This document shows positions 34,021-48,540 of a stretch of DNA of 64,000 bases, piece by piece (the stretch's first letter is position 1; each line of letters starts with the position of its first letter). Origin of the DNA: Anseranas semipalmata (lineage: Eukaryota; Chordata; Aves; Anseriformes; Anseranatidae); the NCBI GenBank assembly GCA_013399115.1, contig VXAA01001889.1, positions 116,178 to 180,177 of the forward strand, given 5' to 3'. The position numbers and the translations under genes were made by a program. The notes beneath the pieces are model-generated. The model was not told the DNA's origin and searched no databases. It saw only the letters and a program-made list of their open reading frames with translations.

Positions 34021-36324
34021 CCTGCGTAAAGGAAGCTGTTGCCCATACACAGGAAGGGTTCCGGGACAGGAGGGGGCACGTTGTTAATTAACCAACAGTG
34101 AAGGTGATTGTGAGGGAGCGTTTTCTGGCACCGAACAGCCCTGAAGAACTTCCCGTTTCATTTAAAGGGAAAACAAAAACCCAAAGAGCCAATTTAGACC
34201 AAGAGAGTAGAAGGAGATTCTTCAGATCAGAACAGGCCAGGTGCTTGCTACGGGGTAGAGCAACAAGGGTGCCAGAGAGAAGGGAACTGGATACGAAGGA
34301 CTGTGAACATATTTACAGCCATCTGGCACCCTCTAATTATCCAAATGACGAGGCTGCCTGAGTGCTCACCAAAATGTGGCGAGTGAGGGAAGGAAGGAGT
34401 TTGTTTGGGCAGAGGATCTTGAGTGCTTCATGCTTTCAACGTATGTTTTTTGGAAATGTTTTATATCACTTACAAGATTATTTATATTACTGGAGATGTA
34501 GGAAAATGATACCAGAAGGACATGGAAGGGCTACTCCTTCTGGAGTTTTCCTTCCAGGTTTCTAAAAATCAAGTCATAGGAAAGAAAAGATGCAGTTTCT
34601 TGGAAGGCAGCATCAGGAATCAGGAAAGAATCAGGAAAGCTTGATTCCTGCTCAGCTGTTCCACTGACACGTTGCTAGCATTATCTGAAGTCCTGCAGCT
34701 TCTAGTGGGAAATCTGCAACACCTGGAATCAAGTTATTTAGGAAAAAAATACCAGGTTTTACATCTACAGAGTAAACATTTGAAAACCATGTTGTGGTGC
34801 TTACTCAAAATAACAAGGAAAATTAACGTTTATGTTTTTTAAACACTGCTATTACACTTTTATTGGCCTCACAGATGATTTTGGAATGTCTGGATTCACC
34901 AACCTTACAGTTGTGTTTTCTTTAAATTACTTTGCTTTGTTGTGCTTTCTTTCTGTGAATCAACGGTTTTGACTTCTTTTGTTGGTTTTATCACTGTCCA
35001 GCTGGGAGGACATGGATCAGAGCTTTCAGCTCATCTCCTTCTTCTTTAGAATGAAACTAACCTTTCCCACCTGTTGAGAGTTCTAATTTTAAGCTGCTCT
35101 GCAGAAATGCAAGCAGCAGTACAATTCTTGGATTGCAATTACAGTACCTCCCTTCGCCTGACAGGAGTGAATAGTAAAAAGCAGTCATTTAATGTGAAAT
35201 CTGGAGTATGTTTTTCTCTTCTTTTTGATCTGGGAGATATCATAAAGTCAAACACTGTGGTGTGATATTTTTAAAGGCTGAATAATTTTATGCCACTAAT
35301 AACATCTGCTGTTCCGCCTTTTAAGAGAAGGGTAATCAAATTTCATGCTTCGGGGTATTAACTGATCACAGCAAGTACCAAAATTGGCTCTATCAGGAGC
35401 TAAACAGTACTGGGCTGGCTGGTCTCGGTCTCATTCAGTGGGGAACTAGACTCTAATGACAAATTATTCGTTCTAGCGTGGTATAAAGTAAGGTACTGGA
35501 CTTAAAATTTGGTATTTGCAGTTGCTCACATACCACAGCAGATACCGAAGTATCCATCATGTCCTCTATAAAATCTGGATTTTTATTTCTCAGCAGTGGG
35601 ACAAGCACACCTCACCTACAGCACTGTGTTAATTACATTAAACCAGTGCAGGTATCGCCACGGGATCTAATCTCGGAAGGCTTCTGCTTCTGCTCCCTGA
35701 AATGCAACTCACTGAGATGAACAAGGCGGTGATTTGGGCCATTTGTAAACAAGCGCTGCAGAAGCAAGAATTAAATCAGAATTCAATATCCAGCACAGAT
35801 CTAAAAGATGATCATTAGCTAAACAGTGCTCAGCAGCTCTAATAGGGAAGAACAGGTCTGAGGACGGCACGTTACAGTTAGGGAAGAAAGCCATTTACTT
35901 TGGCAGGAAAACAATAGATCTTCGTGTTCAAATGTTGTGAATGAGATGTCAAACCAAGGCTTCAATGCGCTTGTCATCAGGAAACTTTCTGTGGTACCTC
36001 GTGTAAGAACAGACATAACGAACACCATGTTCTGTCAGCTTCAAACCACGGATTTTTTTGCATTTTCTGTCTTTGGTTTCTTCTTATACTTAATAAAATT
36101 GCTTTTCATTTTCCTACCCACGTGTTCTTCATATTCTTAGTGAGCCATAACTTCTATACAGCATTTTCTGTTTCTCTGTCATTATATCCTTGTCATTATA
36201 TCCATTTGTGCTGGATTTCTTTTTTCAATACATTTCTTTTTTTTTTTAAATACATTTCCTTCTTTCAATACATTTGGATAGTTTGCATAAGTTCTTGGGT
36301 GTTGCAGCATGGATGTATTTTTTT

Positions 36325-36354
36325 GTCCCCGTCCCCGTCCCCGTCCCCCCCCCC
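36325..36354. repeat. (GTCCCC)n short repeat with C run
   Basis: Four copies of a GTCCCC hexamer end in nine or ten C bases. Confidence 0.9.
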
Positions 36355-39256
36355 TTTGTGTCACAGTTCCTTTCTTGTCTTCTGGCAAGTTTGACTTCTC
36401 TCTTTTTTCAGTCATTTATGGGATGTTGCAAGAAATGCTGCGCCAAAGCAGTTTCATTTCCTCAATTTTGACTTGATCTTTTTTGCTCATTTACAAAAAA
36501 TAAAAATCCTTTTCATTCTACAACGGATTTGATTAATGCTTTGTTCATTCAATCTTTGTGTCCAGTTGGCAGGTGTTGGTACCACCTTTCAAACAACAAA
36601 TACCAGATACAATTACATTATATTACAGTTAAATTACCCTTGTTTGCTGACACTTCCAAAGAAGCTGGCCATCATTAAGCTCATAACGCACCGACATTTC
36701 TGGTTAGCAAGCTGATCTTGGTATTTTGTTACCCTTTGCTGGGGATGACATCCTGTCTCCACACGCTGTCTCACCTGCACCAAAAGCCTTTCCCCTCCGT
36801 GCCTGCTGGCGCTGCCCAACCGGTCGCAGCTCCCAAGCGCTGCGGGAGCACGAAGAGCAAGTAAGGATTTGTTGCATGGGCCGGCCAAACCAGAAGGGTG
36901 CCAGAGGGAGCCGAGGCTGAAGGTGTCTCGCCCAGGAGGAGCGAGTCCTTGTGCCCCAAATCCCCCCCAGAATGCTCTATTACAGAGAAACAGAATTCAC
37001 GTTTCGCAGTTCGGATCCAAATCGCTTCATGCGCCCAAGGCTCGTGCCCCGGCCATTTTCCTCAGCCCCCACAGGAGCTGGCGGTGATCGGACAGAGCAG
37101 GGGTAAAGTGCATGAAGTTTACTGGAAGGTGAATGAAAAGTTGTCTTGCTCTGCCCTCTTATGATGGTAACGTATTTCCAGCTGTTTTTTATTGGGCATG
37201 TCCTGGCTGTTACGTTAAAATATAGGAGGTGTGTACAGATTCCAAGGCCTAAGTGACTTCATTTAACAGTGGTGACTTCAGGTATTGACAAAGACGCTCC
37301 TGTATTGCCCAGTTGTTTCTCCTCCTTGTTAACATTCTTTTTAACCAAGTATGTGAATGGTTTACAGCAGCATGTCTACACTGTGACAAATGCCGTATTC
37401 CGAGTGATGCTGAGCCAGGTAAGCCCGCCCAGCACAGCAGAGGCCGATGCACGCAGCCGGAGCCAAACTGGTCTCTCCATGGAGCTCCTCTCCAAAGGAG
37501 CATGCTCCTTTGTTATAAAAGAAAAACTCCCAGGTATGACAGGAAATAGTGTTGATGCTCAAAACCCCAGCTACCTAGAAAGACAGATTGATAGCTCAGC
37601 ATGTGGCACTTCTCAACAGAGGCCAATAATTAACCTGATCACTTTAGTTTATTAGAGGTCGGTACATGCTGTCCCATTTGATAAAGAGAAAATTTCTCAT
37701 TATGGCGTTATCGTTCAGCATCAAGTTTAGCATCCTCCTTCCAGCATCCGCTGTTGCTCAGTGCTCCAAAGTAACACACAGCTCACTAGATGCATTATTT
37801 TTTGTATACACAGACACTGGAGAGGAGAAATACCTCCTAGAAACCAGCAGTTCCTAAGCATAAGATTTGATTATCTTATTTTAGCATGCGCATTATGGCC
37901 CAGATTTAGAGCTGCAGCTGTGTTGTGCCGCGGGGACTGGCTCCTGCCTAATTTGGAGCAATGGCAGATCAGGAATTGTTACGATTACTGTGCTACAATG
38001 CTACTCCAGCCACAGCTCCATGTCCCAGTAATTAGCCTCTGCACCAGAAAGCTTAGAGAGAAGATGATAGGAAAGTGGCTACACATCGTTTGGGGAGACT
38101 CCATGGCAGGTAGAAATACACCAGTGACTGAATCTGTTGAGACTACAGCTGCTTTATGTAATTAGAGAAGCATAAAGCAGTTAGCTATAAGACCAGATCC
38201 TCCATTACAACTTACTGAGGTTATTCTGGCCCAAAGGATGTAATTAATTACTATTATTACTTGTATATTTAGGAAATCATCCTCTAAATTTAGTAAATGT
38301 AATAGGATACGAAGTGTGTTGGCCAGAAAATGTGGTAAGGACCACTGTCCTGCGTGGATGATGGAACCTCGCTATAAACAAACTATAAACAGCAATAAGA
38401 CCAGAAGGTTTGGCCTTAGAAAAGAATGCAACCAAACCCCAAAACCCAAGAATCCTGAGTACGAGACCAGTTCCCACATTACCAGACCTATTTTTCTACC
38501 GGGGGAGTAGGAAATGAAAACAACTGAACACCTTTGAAAGAAAAGTACTGCTATGGAGCTTTTGGACTAGTAAAAGAAAATTCTATCTATAGAAGATTTA
38601 CTAAGAACTTGAACGATATCTGTGAAAAAGCTATTAGATTTCGCTACGTTTACAGTCAATTCAGTGAGCAGTGTGTGCAGGGTATGTAAGCATTTATGGA
38701 AGGACGACCCCATGGGGTCAGCCTTGATCGAATCCAAGAGGGGATTTTTATCATGAAATACCCCTGGGGATTTTATGGGGTCCCCTTTAATACAGAACAG
38801 GACTGTGCTCCACTTAAAGCATCCCCAAACCATTAGTACATGAGTAATGACCTGCATGATGCCAAAAAGAGTTTTTGCCCTTTCAAGGGCAAGTTAAATT
38901 AAACAGCAGTGCAATGATTACAGTATCTGTAGTCTTTTTTTCTACTTAGGCTACGTTAAATGATATCTAATATGGTCATCTTCAAAATTTTAGGCACATA
39001 AGGGAGAACAGAAAGAACAATATTTTTGACAGGAGATTCTTCCTTCTCCCTTTCAGGTAGGCTGAATTTTCATTACCCCAGAAGCAAATTCTGATGGACT
39101 GTTACATTTTTACAGGACTATCCAGAGCACACTCCCCAAAATATTTTGCCAGTGGCCTCACTGGTGTGAGACTAAGAAGCATGAGGCCGACAAATAAATC
39201 TTTTGGACAGTTCATTTGGAAGAGTAAATGCAGAAGAGAAGGCAAAATTTCTTCCT

Positions 39257-39259
<3 letters not shown>

Positions 39260-39311
<52 letters not shown>
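39260..39311. repeat. (TG)25 microsatellite
   Basis: Twenty-five uninterrupted TG units, the longest perfect dinucleotide run in the window and likely length-polymorphic. Confidence 0.98.
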
Positions 39312-39319
<8 letters not shown>

Positions 39320-40167
39320 TGGAGTACTAATTTCACAAAGCTAATGCATACCAGACAATGTAGTACAAGATTCTCCAGGCTGTTACATGAATAAGGTCTT
39401 TCAGGCGCTGCACACTGCCGCGCTTGTTCCCTAAAGTAGTGCTTTCTGGTCGCTGACCTCTCAGCTGGCACGAACAGAGGACACTGGACCAAGTGCCATT
39501 TGTCTGTCAGCGTAAAAAAAGTAGAACCATCCTTACAGCTGTTCCTTTCTGCACTTCCTACCACGCACTTTCGTTGCGTCTGACCCTATGGGTGAAGACA
39601 CATGATATTCAGCAAAATTAGAAGCCTCAGAGCTTGATGGGCTCAGCCGGCAGGATCCCCTTAAGGTCAGCTCTAACTGCCCCAAAATTCTGGAAGCTGT
39701 CACACCTAGCTTGCGCGTAACATGCTAAAAATTCAGCCTGTAACTTCTCCCCGTCCTGAACAAATGCTGAAGTGAATCAGGCAGCAATAAACATTTTTAG
39801 GATGCAGCCTTCTGTCATATCTCCTTAATGAAGAGGAAAATAATTACCTGTTACATATAACTCCTGAATGTTGTAAAGACAGGGTTATAGATGAAGTATT
39901 GGAGCAACTAGGAATATTTTACTACATTAAAGCAAATCATTTCTTGGATTACCCTGAGTTCTTCAAGCATCATTACAGACAGAAGTGCATGCTATTTACT
40001 TTGCTGCATCTTCATCCCTAGAATATCACGTTTAATGAAATGAATGCAGCTAAAGAGTCCAGAGCCCTGCAGAACATGCCATTTTACAGTTATCTCGACC
40101 TCTTTACAGTTCAAGACAGCTCGATCTGTGATCTGTGAGCCTGCTACTGGCCGGACTGTCGTGTAGA

Positions 40168-40186
40168 TGGTGCCCTCTAGTGCTCA
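40168..40186 (-). promoter_or_regulatory. CTCF-like motif
   Basis: On the - strand the sequence reads 'gagcactagagggcaccat'. This fits the CTCF core CCASYAGRKGGCRS with one change in the leading CC. The motif orientation is minus. It is a single sequence match only; occupancy is inferred. Confidence 0.45.
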
Positions 40187-40598
40187 TTCCTCCTGAACCA
40201 AGGGCCAGATCCTGCCTGCGGTGTCCGGAGACCTTCAAGTTTCCAAGTAATCGCTAATAAATGCTTAAAGAAATTTGCACAACCATCGGGAGATATTCAC
40301 AGAAGTGCAATTTTTTTTTTTTTTAATGATTCCCCCTCCCTCTTTCCTCCATCGCCCTCCCTTAGTGGTAAATGAGAAAAGAATCCTGGTGCTGCAGCAG
40401 CAGTCGGGTGACTCCCCAGGTGGTCAGAGAGCCACGTCTCCCCCTGCCCTGTACGGAGGTGCACATGCACATATCAGCAGAGGGAGACACACACATCAGA
40501 ACAGCCAAAGCACTAAATGACGGGAGGGTCACAGTCAGCAGCCCCAGTCTTACCTGGTGCCCTCTGCAACCTGTGGGTGCAGTCCAGCTGAGGCTCCT

Positions 40599-40715
40599 CA
40601 CCACCATCACCACCACCACCAGCACCACCACCAGCAGCACCACCTCCATCATCACCATCACCATCACCATCACCATCACCATCACCATCACCATCACCAC
40701 CACCACCACCACCAT
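40599..40715. repeat. (CAC/CAT) trinucleotide-hexanucleotide microsatellite
   Basis: A run of ACC and ATC triplets with a central perfect (ATCACC)n block of about nine units (near 40651-40700). In one frame it reads as polyhistidine and on the other strand as Met/Val runs, which explains the long open frames here. Confidence 0.95.
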
Positions 40716-43700
40716 TCCAGACACCTGCCAGATGAGGTCACTCCAGAACAAGATACAAGAGATTCTCCTTTCTTTGTCTTTTCACTAAATGAGAGACAAA
40801 TTTCTCCATAGTTTCAAGTGTCCCAGCACAAAAATAAAGTTTCTTTCTGCCCTTCCAGAACACAGCAGCACTATGCATTTTTTTGATAGCCATTATTTCC
40901 CTAAGAGCATGATGCATTGTATTCATAATGGTATTCATATGGTATTCAATGTATTCATAAGTGGCACTGACTCTGAACATATGACCAGCACAGGACATAG
41001 CTGCATCTGATTTAGGAATTTGTAATATACAGTTCTTGGTGTTGTTTTGAGTGCTCCCAGCTTTGTCAGTTTTATGGCTGCTTTCCATCACTGGAATGAT
41101 GCAAGACAACTGGACGTGGTCTGTGTATTTGCACATCTGTGCAAGCTTTGCATTTGTACTCTGGTCAGAAGAAAACTGACTGGCTCTGGGCACTGCTGCT
41201 GTTACTTACCCAAATAACTTGTCACTGGCATTTGTGGAGCGGCTAACAGTCATCGTGAAGAGCTGGGGAAAATAAGCAGAAAATTCTGTAGCTGAGTGAT
41301 TGTACCTTGTGTGTTCTTTTAACTTTCCTCTTTTTTAATTATGCCATATTGGAAACATCTGAGAGACAGCAGTTTTCACATACCTTCTAGAATAAGTATT
41401 GTGTAACTAACAAATCCAGATAAACATAATTGCTTGTAAAAGCAAATCGAGTTTTAATAAATGTATTTGCTTTCACTTTCTTAACTATGTCACCTCTCTT
41501 AACTATGCTTAGCTGTTTCTGAATTACTGTGATTTGCCCATGAGTAATTCCATCACTTCAAGTGCATGGCCAATTCTTACACAGATTAAAGAGAGATATA
41601 TCTAAGAGTACTATTGCTCTTAATAGTACCAAGCACTGAGTGATTTCTAACATTCAGAGGCAGATTCAGCAAATGATTTAAGCAGGCTCTTAGAGTTTCA
41701 GAACAGAGCAGCAGATGTGTTGCTAACAGAAGAGTATTAACTATACCCTCAAGTACAGTGACTCCTCGGTTCCACTCCTTCTCTGGATCTGGCCCTCACA
41801 AAGACCTGATCCGCACAGGTAGGCTGCTGCTGCTGCTTCCTTGCGGAGGTCAAAGAGAAATTCTGTTGCTTTCCAGTTCTCCCTCATCTACTCTTCCCTC
41901 TTTTTAAAATACAACTTCTAAAATTCTGTTCTAAGTTCTATTCTAAAATACATGCTTCTACACAGCAAACAATATTTGCACTACCTTTGCATATGGAACT
42001 GATGTTTGATTACTAGTGAAAGAACATTTTCTATACCATCAGAAATTTGGGTATACTAGAGAAAGGAAAAAGAAACCTATCGGGGAATTTCCAAAAGTTG
42101 CAAATAAAGCACTTTAAAAGACCTGCAGTGAAAGACACACGGTAAGAATTTCCAAATTTAAATGGTTGTCTCAGTGGGCGGTTCATATTACTATCTTCTT
42201 CATGATTCCTCACTTTGTTCTAAGAAACATTTTTGCTTTTCAATAGTACGATGTTCCTGGAATTTTCTTTGTAGTGAAAATGCTTAACCTTAATGTAGAA
42301 ATCATGCAGAAATTTAAGCCTACAGCTATTCAGAAATTCAGAGCAGAAATAGATTAATATTCTTCCTCCTTCCATTCCTCCTCATGCTTACAAAGGTACA
42401 ACTAGTCTGTTCAGACCTGTGATTTGAATGGGGAGTAACTCTAGATGTCTCGGTAAAAAAAAGAGAGGCTCTCTCAGGAAAAGCCTCTCATTAATTTGTG
42501 TAACATGTTAATGTAGGAGATCTCAGTAACAACCAACCTTCTTACCCCTGGCAATATGCATCAATTGAGATGGAAATACCCCTCATTATATCGTAAGATA
42601 AAATACTTTAATCTCAAGAAGTCCGTGCTTCAAAGAAAGCAAGCCCCAAACACATGCATTTATCTTTAACACCAAAAGCTTTCAGTATTTCAAGAGGTAT
42701 GATCTCAGGCTACACAGCTGCAGTACCTTCAGCGGGGAGCACTGGACGGATGTGCGCAGGAGGTGTGATTACACCCAACATTTAACATTAAAAAGCCATA
42801 GCTCGATTATATAGGGGAAAGAATTAAAGCACAGAACATCCTGTGTGGGCCAGCACAGGCTTCGCCCTGTCCTCTTACAAAATCACTGGCAGACCTGGGC
42901 CTTTTCTACCATTTTGTGCCAACTAACCAACCTTTCTCTCCTGTGGCCAGGTTGGAATTGCCAAGTGTGTGCCACGAGATGGAGACGCTCACAGCTCGGG
43001 GCACCTCCCCAGCACTTTGAGCCCTCTCTTTAGAACAGTTTAGGGCTCGTGGGACCCCAGGAGCACTGCTGCCTCTCCTTTCTGCATCTCCGCAGCCTGT
43101 TCCTAGTTTCACCACATCTCTGTCTCCAGCCTCCCCAAGGAAGTTTTCTTGCTTGCTTGAAGTTGGCGCTGGCTTCGGCCATCCTGTGGCCGACCTCACC
43201 TCTGACACCCTGAGAGCGGTGCAGAGGTTACAGGGCCCACCGGAGAATCCAGAGTCTGCTCTCTGCTGACGTGGTGCCTGTTTGCTTGCAAGTGCTTATG
43301 AAAAGCTTTTATTTCATACATACACATATGTAAAAAATAATACATGTGTGTAATATGTATATTTTAAGGAGCTACACTTATTCACTAATCCGACAAGAAT
43401 TAACTGGGACTTTCAAAAGCTATTGCTGAGTTCTAAATGCAAAGAGAAAGGTAGTAGACATGCAAAATGCTTTCTTGTAATTGGAGAAAATGACTTTGCA
43501 ATATGCAATTAAAACTAATTAAAAGTACTAAGTTGTAAATCACTGTCTTGAAACGAGCACTGATATTGAAGTTGATTTCATATAATTTGAACTCTGCTTT
43601 TGAGGAATGAATGCATCTTGTTGATGCTTAATTCTTGTTTAATAGTGTGTACTACAAAGCAAACTATTTTGCAGTGGGGTAAAACTCAATTTATCTTCTC

Positions 43701-46700
43701 ATAAGATTTTTCCTCAAGTGAAAAAATCATGATTGAGACTTTAATAAAAGAAAGGTAGTTGACAATGCATTGTGGTTTAACAGCTTCCCGATTACCAATT
43801 CCTTCCTGACAATTATTTCTTCTGTAGTCTCATCCGATTAGGCAAGTCCACTTGATATTCCTCATCTTGAAAACACACTGGTTTAAAACACTTAGTAACC
43901 TACACGTTACATAGATTAAGAATTTTATATTGGAAGTGCTTCCAATTCACATACGATGCTGCAGAGCACTTGACTTGCTTGCAGGACTCTGGCTTTGCAT
44001 AAACGAAGAACCGCTGGCTGCTTCTTGGATACAAGGTCTCATTGAGGTATGTGACACTTGGCTTCATGGCAAAAATGTTGATAAGGTGACTGATGAAAAT
44101 CGAGTTCCAATCAATACCATCTTTGGGAGAAATTTTGATAGAATATATAGCATGTCAGCCATAAGTTTTGTAATTGGCAAGTCCACCGAGGAACAACTCG
44201 TGTTCTTGATTTTAAGAATGATTATGTGTGTGTGTGATTTTATATTCCGACGTAAGTTTTAGTGTCTTTACTCGTGTTAATATTAGTAATGTTTCATTTT
44301 TTTCCTTTAAATTTCAGCACTGAGGTACCCCTGCATTCTGGCTGCTACTAACCACCACTCCTTTCTGTTAAATACTGCTCTTTATACAGTATTTAATACA
44401 ATATGCTACGCAGACACCATTGCATGAGCAAACTAGGGCTGTACATACACATCTATACCACACCGACTAACCGATCATAATGAAATGAATGCAACTTCTG
44501 TTATGACGGTCTCTAAGGTAAGTAGTTCATAACTAAAAAGGAAGTTTCACCCTTTTGTTCTCATCACTGGTGTTTATTTTCCAGTGACAAAATCTGAGTC
44601 AGAAAGCCATATAAAGGTTACAGACCTGTAAAGGAGACCAAAGGTACGTCTGTCTGTTAAAGAATGAAATCGAGCCCTAAGAGTTAGGGCCCTTTTAAGA
44701 ACATGATCTTACAACATTTTAAAATGTTTTTTTGTTCAGTTTATGCAAGTAAACATCATAAAATGTGTTGTTAGTTAGTCCATAAGAGTAAATGCAGAGA
44801 AGGAGGAAAAAATATATATACAGGAAAATTAACTGTAAAAATCAGTAAACAAAACTGTATTTCAGTAATACTTAAAGTACATTAAACAGTAAGAAAGTTC
44901 AAATATTTGATTTTAATGGTGTGTAACTTGATTTCACTTGGATGAACAACCTTAGCTGGCAGAATACTGATACTTATTAAACAAACTAATGATTTAGTTT
45001 CCTGGAAATTAAACGGTAAGATTCCTTTTCTTCTCTACTAGAAGCTGAAATGGAGATGAAGGTATCTTTGTAAAGCTTAACATTTTTCCTGCAAGTTTGA
45101 AGAATGAGAATTTCTTTCAACTTCATGTTTTTAGATTATCGTAATTTATGTGTAATAAAAAAATTAAATTCTTTGATTTTAAAATACATACAGGACATTT
45201 TTTAACTGGCTTGATCCTCCTGTTCTTATCTTCATAGATACTTTGTAATAAGCTGATAGTTCACTATGCTACCTATGAGAGTGTGTGTGTATATATACAT
45301 TTCTGTTAGAGGTTTTCTTTCTTTTTAAAATCAAAAAGATTAGCTGGTTTTGTGGCATTTTTAAATACCACATTGTTTTTATAACTTCTAGTACAAAATA
45401 GGGCAGCACAAAACCGTGAACGGCTTTAATTTTCAAGTCTGATCCTACTTTTTGTGCAGGTCTTCTGACAGTGAGTAATGAAAGAATAGAGAAAATATTC
45501 TTGTTAGTTTTCAGAAACACAAATTATCAAAGGCGTGTATTCAGTATTTCATGTATTCAGAATTCACATTTCAATATAAGTTTTTGCTGTAATATGGGAG
45601 CTCATTAGTAACAAACGGCAGTGGAGAAGAAATACCACAGTGTACTTTTCAGTAGAACAATTATGAGTCACCACTGTGATGAAGCTGAGGGAAAAAAAAT
45701 GTGATTCTAGAATGTATTAAGAAAGGCACTTGCTACAAAGACACACTAGTATCGGTATCATTCTCGTCAGGAGCTCTCTCCCAACCTTAGGTTCCTAATT
45801 AAACATTATTTCTGCACATCCCCAATACTACCACGAAAGATAGATTCCCAAGGGAGGATGTGGTAAAATTACCCCATTTTCTTTCTATCCTCCATGTCTT
45901 CATCTACGTTTTCCTTCAAGCTTTGTGCTAAAGCCCTTGCATGTGTGTATCAGGGGAAACATACCACCGCACAAGTTTATCATAAAGTTACCACACAGCT
46001 TTAAACAAATAAACAAATGAAATTAAACTTTGTCAACTGACAATGATGTAACTAACAGACTCTTTCATCCAGGGGGAAAAAAAAAAAAAACAAACAAACA
46101 GATTTTCAGTTTACCTTAAGTAAGTTCCCAAAGTACATGAGCTAAAACACATTATTGACACTGCTCTACCAGAAGAGACGAAGAGGTCTGCGTTGGGAAT
46201 GTTTCCAGTTACCAGCCACCTTCCTAAGCCCACTGCACACCACAGAGGTTTCTCTGTTTCACAGGTTTATCACTTATATTTTTACCTGCCCCCATCCTAG
46301 TTTTCTCAGCTCGCATTTGGATTGGAATGTGGGCCAGAAGTCCATCCCTTGGGCTTGCTCCACACTACAGAACCGTGCCCTTCGTGCTGTGCTTGGTAAC
46401 TCACCTGGCCACGCATTATCCTAACCGCAGAGGTAGCCGTCTTCTACATATCACAGTGCTGGTCTGAGCTCTCCAAGGAGCTCAGGCATCATCACACTGA
46501 CTTCCTGGCTGTTCTGGAGGTTACATGATGCCAACAAGTCCTCTGCCAAAATAAGTTACTATTAAAAAAAGCTTTCAAGAGACTGTACTTAAAATGTAAA
46601 ACAAAACAAAACCCCTCCACCCTCAAATAATATTTGAGATAAATTATTTTTTGGATTATTTTGATAAAACTATTTGCTTTGAAAGCATATTAATATTTAG

Positions 46701-46780
46701 TTTTCCTGTAGTCTATGTTCCTTATCATGTTCTAACAAACAAAAAAATATAATAACAAGCAAACTGAGAAAGAATAGCAA
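40716..46780. other. AT-rich intergenic sequence, one unexplained open frame
   Basis: No known gene is recognised. A GC-richer segment at about 42,840-43,250 has no family match. The only frame that stands out is at 43930-44262, treated in the findings. Simple AT-rich and poly-A stretches occur near 45,280 and 46,078. Confidence 0.55.
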
Positions 46781-48540
46781 AACAGAATTTTATTCTGAAA
46801 TATTCTTAAAACAACAACAACAAATCTTAGTACATAAAGCAGTCACTTAGAAGCACTACTTGGTGAGGACAGCTTCGGTTTGCGGAGGGTCGTCCCTCCA
46901 GACCTACAGCTCTTCCAGGAAGCAACTGAGAGCACCTGCATCAAGCACTTGCTCTGAACTGCTGTCTGGAGGAGCGCCTTGCACTCCACCGACTCTGCAG
47001 AGGCTCATTTTTGTTTAAACCAGACCATTTTCTTTTTTTCCTTTCATTTTCCCTTCTCTTGCAACACCCGAGACATATGATGTCTGTTATACCTCCTGTC
47101 GGAGCGTGTATTTCCTCCCTTGGGGACTGCTAGAACATGCCGCTGCAGTTTCCAGGCATGACAAAGGCATGCAGCGAGCGCCCGGTGAGGCAGGACTGGC
47201 GCTGGGAATTACACTGTGCTGAGCACAGCAGGGTAAAGCCACTCCGTGCACCTTGAGCAGTCCTCGGACACTGCCAGGGAGCTCAGCAAAGATGGTTTGC
47301 GCAACTCTGTTTTAATGGACAGAAACTATTAACCTTCAACTAGGAGGCGTTGAGAAACTCTCATTTGCTACTCCTCAGTCATCAATACAATTATTTTATT
47401 TGAATTAACTTTACTGTACAAGGAAATGCACATCAAGCATACAATTTTAACATACTAATATAGGAAAAATACCTCTTTTTTTCCAACACAAAACCAAACA
47501 TGAAGTCTGTGGTCATTTTTTTTCTGGAACAGAATCCTTTTCCTCAGTGCCCTGAGTTCCCAGCTTTTATGTATAATGTGGTTTTCTTTTGGTTTGTTGT
47601 TGTGGCCATACATTTATTTTTGGATTCTCCTTCATTTTTGGCAGTTAAATCTGAAGCATGAGGAAAGGGTTTCCTCAATTGTTTTGGGGGCTTTTTTTGT
47701 TTGGTTTTAAATGAGACACTCAAAGCAGAAACTGAAGCATACTATGAACTATAATTTTAAAGTTTAAAAAAATAAAAGCGTTCCCCAAAAGAATAAGCTA
47801 TAACTCAAGTGAAAAATCTGCCAACAGGAGTAGCACCAGAATTTTCACTGCCCCAGGCTATGCTCTGCAGAAACAAATTTTCTGCCACAGTGCTCCAAGC
47901 AGCTGCTCTCGCTGACTTTTTCTGTTGTCATCCCGTGCATTTTGCTACCCATGGGCAGCTGCTCGCTTTGCCTTTCTGTTGTGCCAGTCCTGCTGATCAG
48001 TGAACAGCAAATGGCGAGCACGGGCGCATACTCACAATCTGATATAATCTTCACTCAGGCAGCAACCCTAAGCACAACTGAGAAACTCAGAAAGCAGAAA
48101 AGAAGGAAAAAATCGTTTTAAAATTATTTTTATAACTTCTAAACTGATCTCATTCTTTTGGTTCAGACATCTGTAATGTTTATGATTGCTGAAACTGGTA
48201 TGTACATTTTTAGTATACAGCAACAGCTCTGTTGCTGCCAAAATCAACACACACAGTACTCCATTTACTGTTGAATGGGGCAAAATGTTCTTTTGGATAA
48301 TTCACACTATCGTACAGCTCACAGTATTTTTCACTGTTTTCCAAGCCTGCATTCCTGAATTTATGTCCGTTCGCTTTCCCTTTATCACCCAAAACACACG
48401 AAGAAGCTCGAAAGCACGCTCCCCAGAGGCTAGGTGCTGAAGGACCCTCGTGGTGGTGTGTTCTCAGCACTATGTTTTTTTTGAGCTAAGTTTCGCTTGG
48501 GGGGCAGGGGAGTGAAGAAAGCCACGTCGCGGTCCGGGAC
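46781..48540. other. AT-rich sequence left of the CpG island
   Basis: No coding exon is recognised. Read on the - strand it holds AATAAA hexamers near 46,785-46,795 and near 47,395, compatible with transcript ends from the island to the right. This is inference only. Confidence 0.4.

Larger units (their letters stand above)
34021..40160. other. AT-rich intergenic sequence, no gene seen
   Basis: No protein family is recognised. The stretch contains a GTCCCC repeat (36325-36354) and a TG microsatellite (39260-39311). A GC-richer pocket at about 36,770-37,080 has no recognisable exon. Confidence 0.6.

Noticed and set aside
40362..40811. Open frames with polyhistidine (+) and Met/Val runs (-)
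   Set aside because: They are produced by the CAC/CAT microsatellite; flanking residues show no family match and there are no splice signals.
42906..43208. 100-codon open frame on the - strand
   Set aside because: No Met start in context, no family match, and a local GC-rich composition that keeps frames open.
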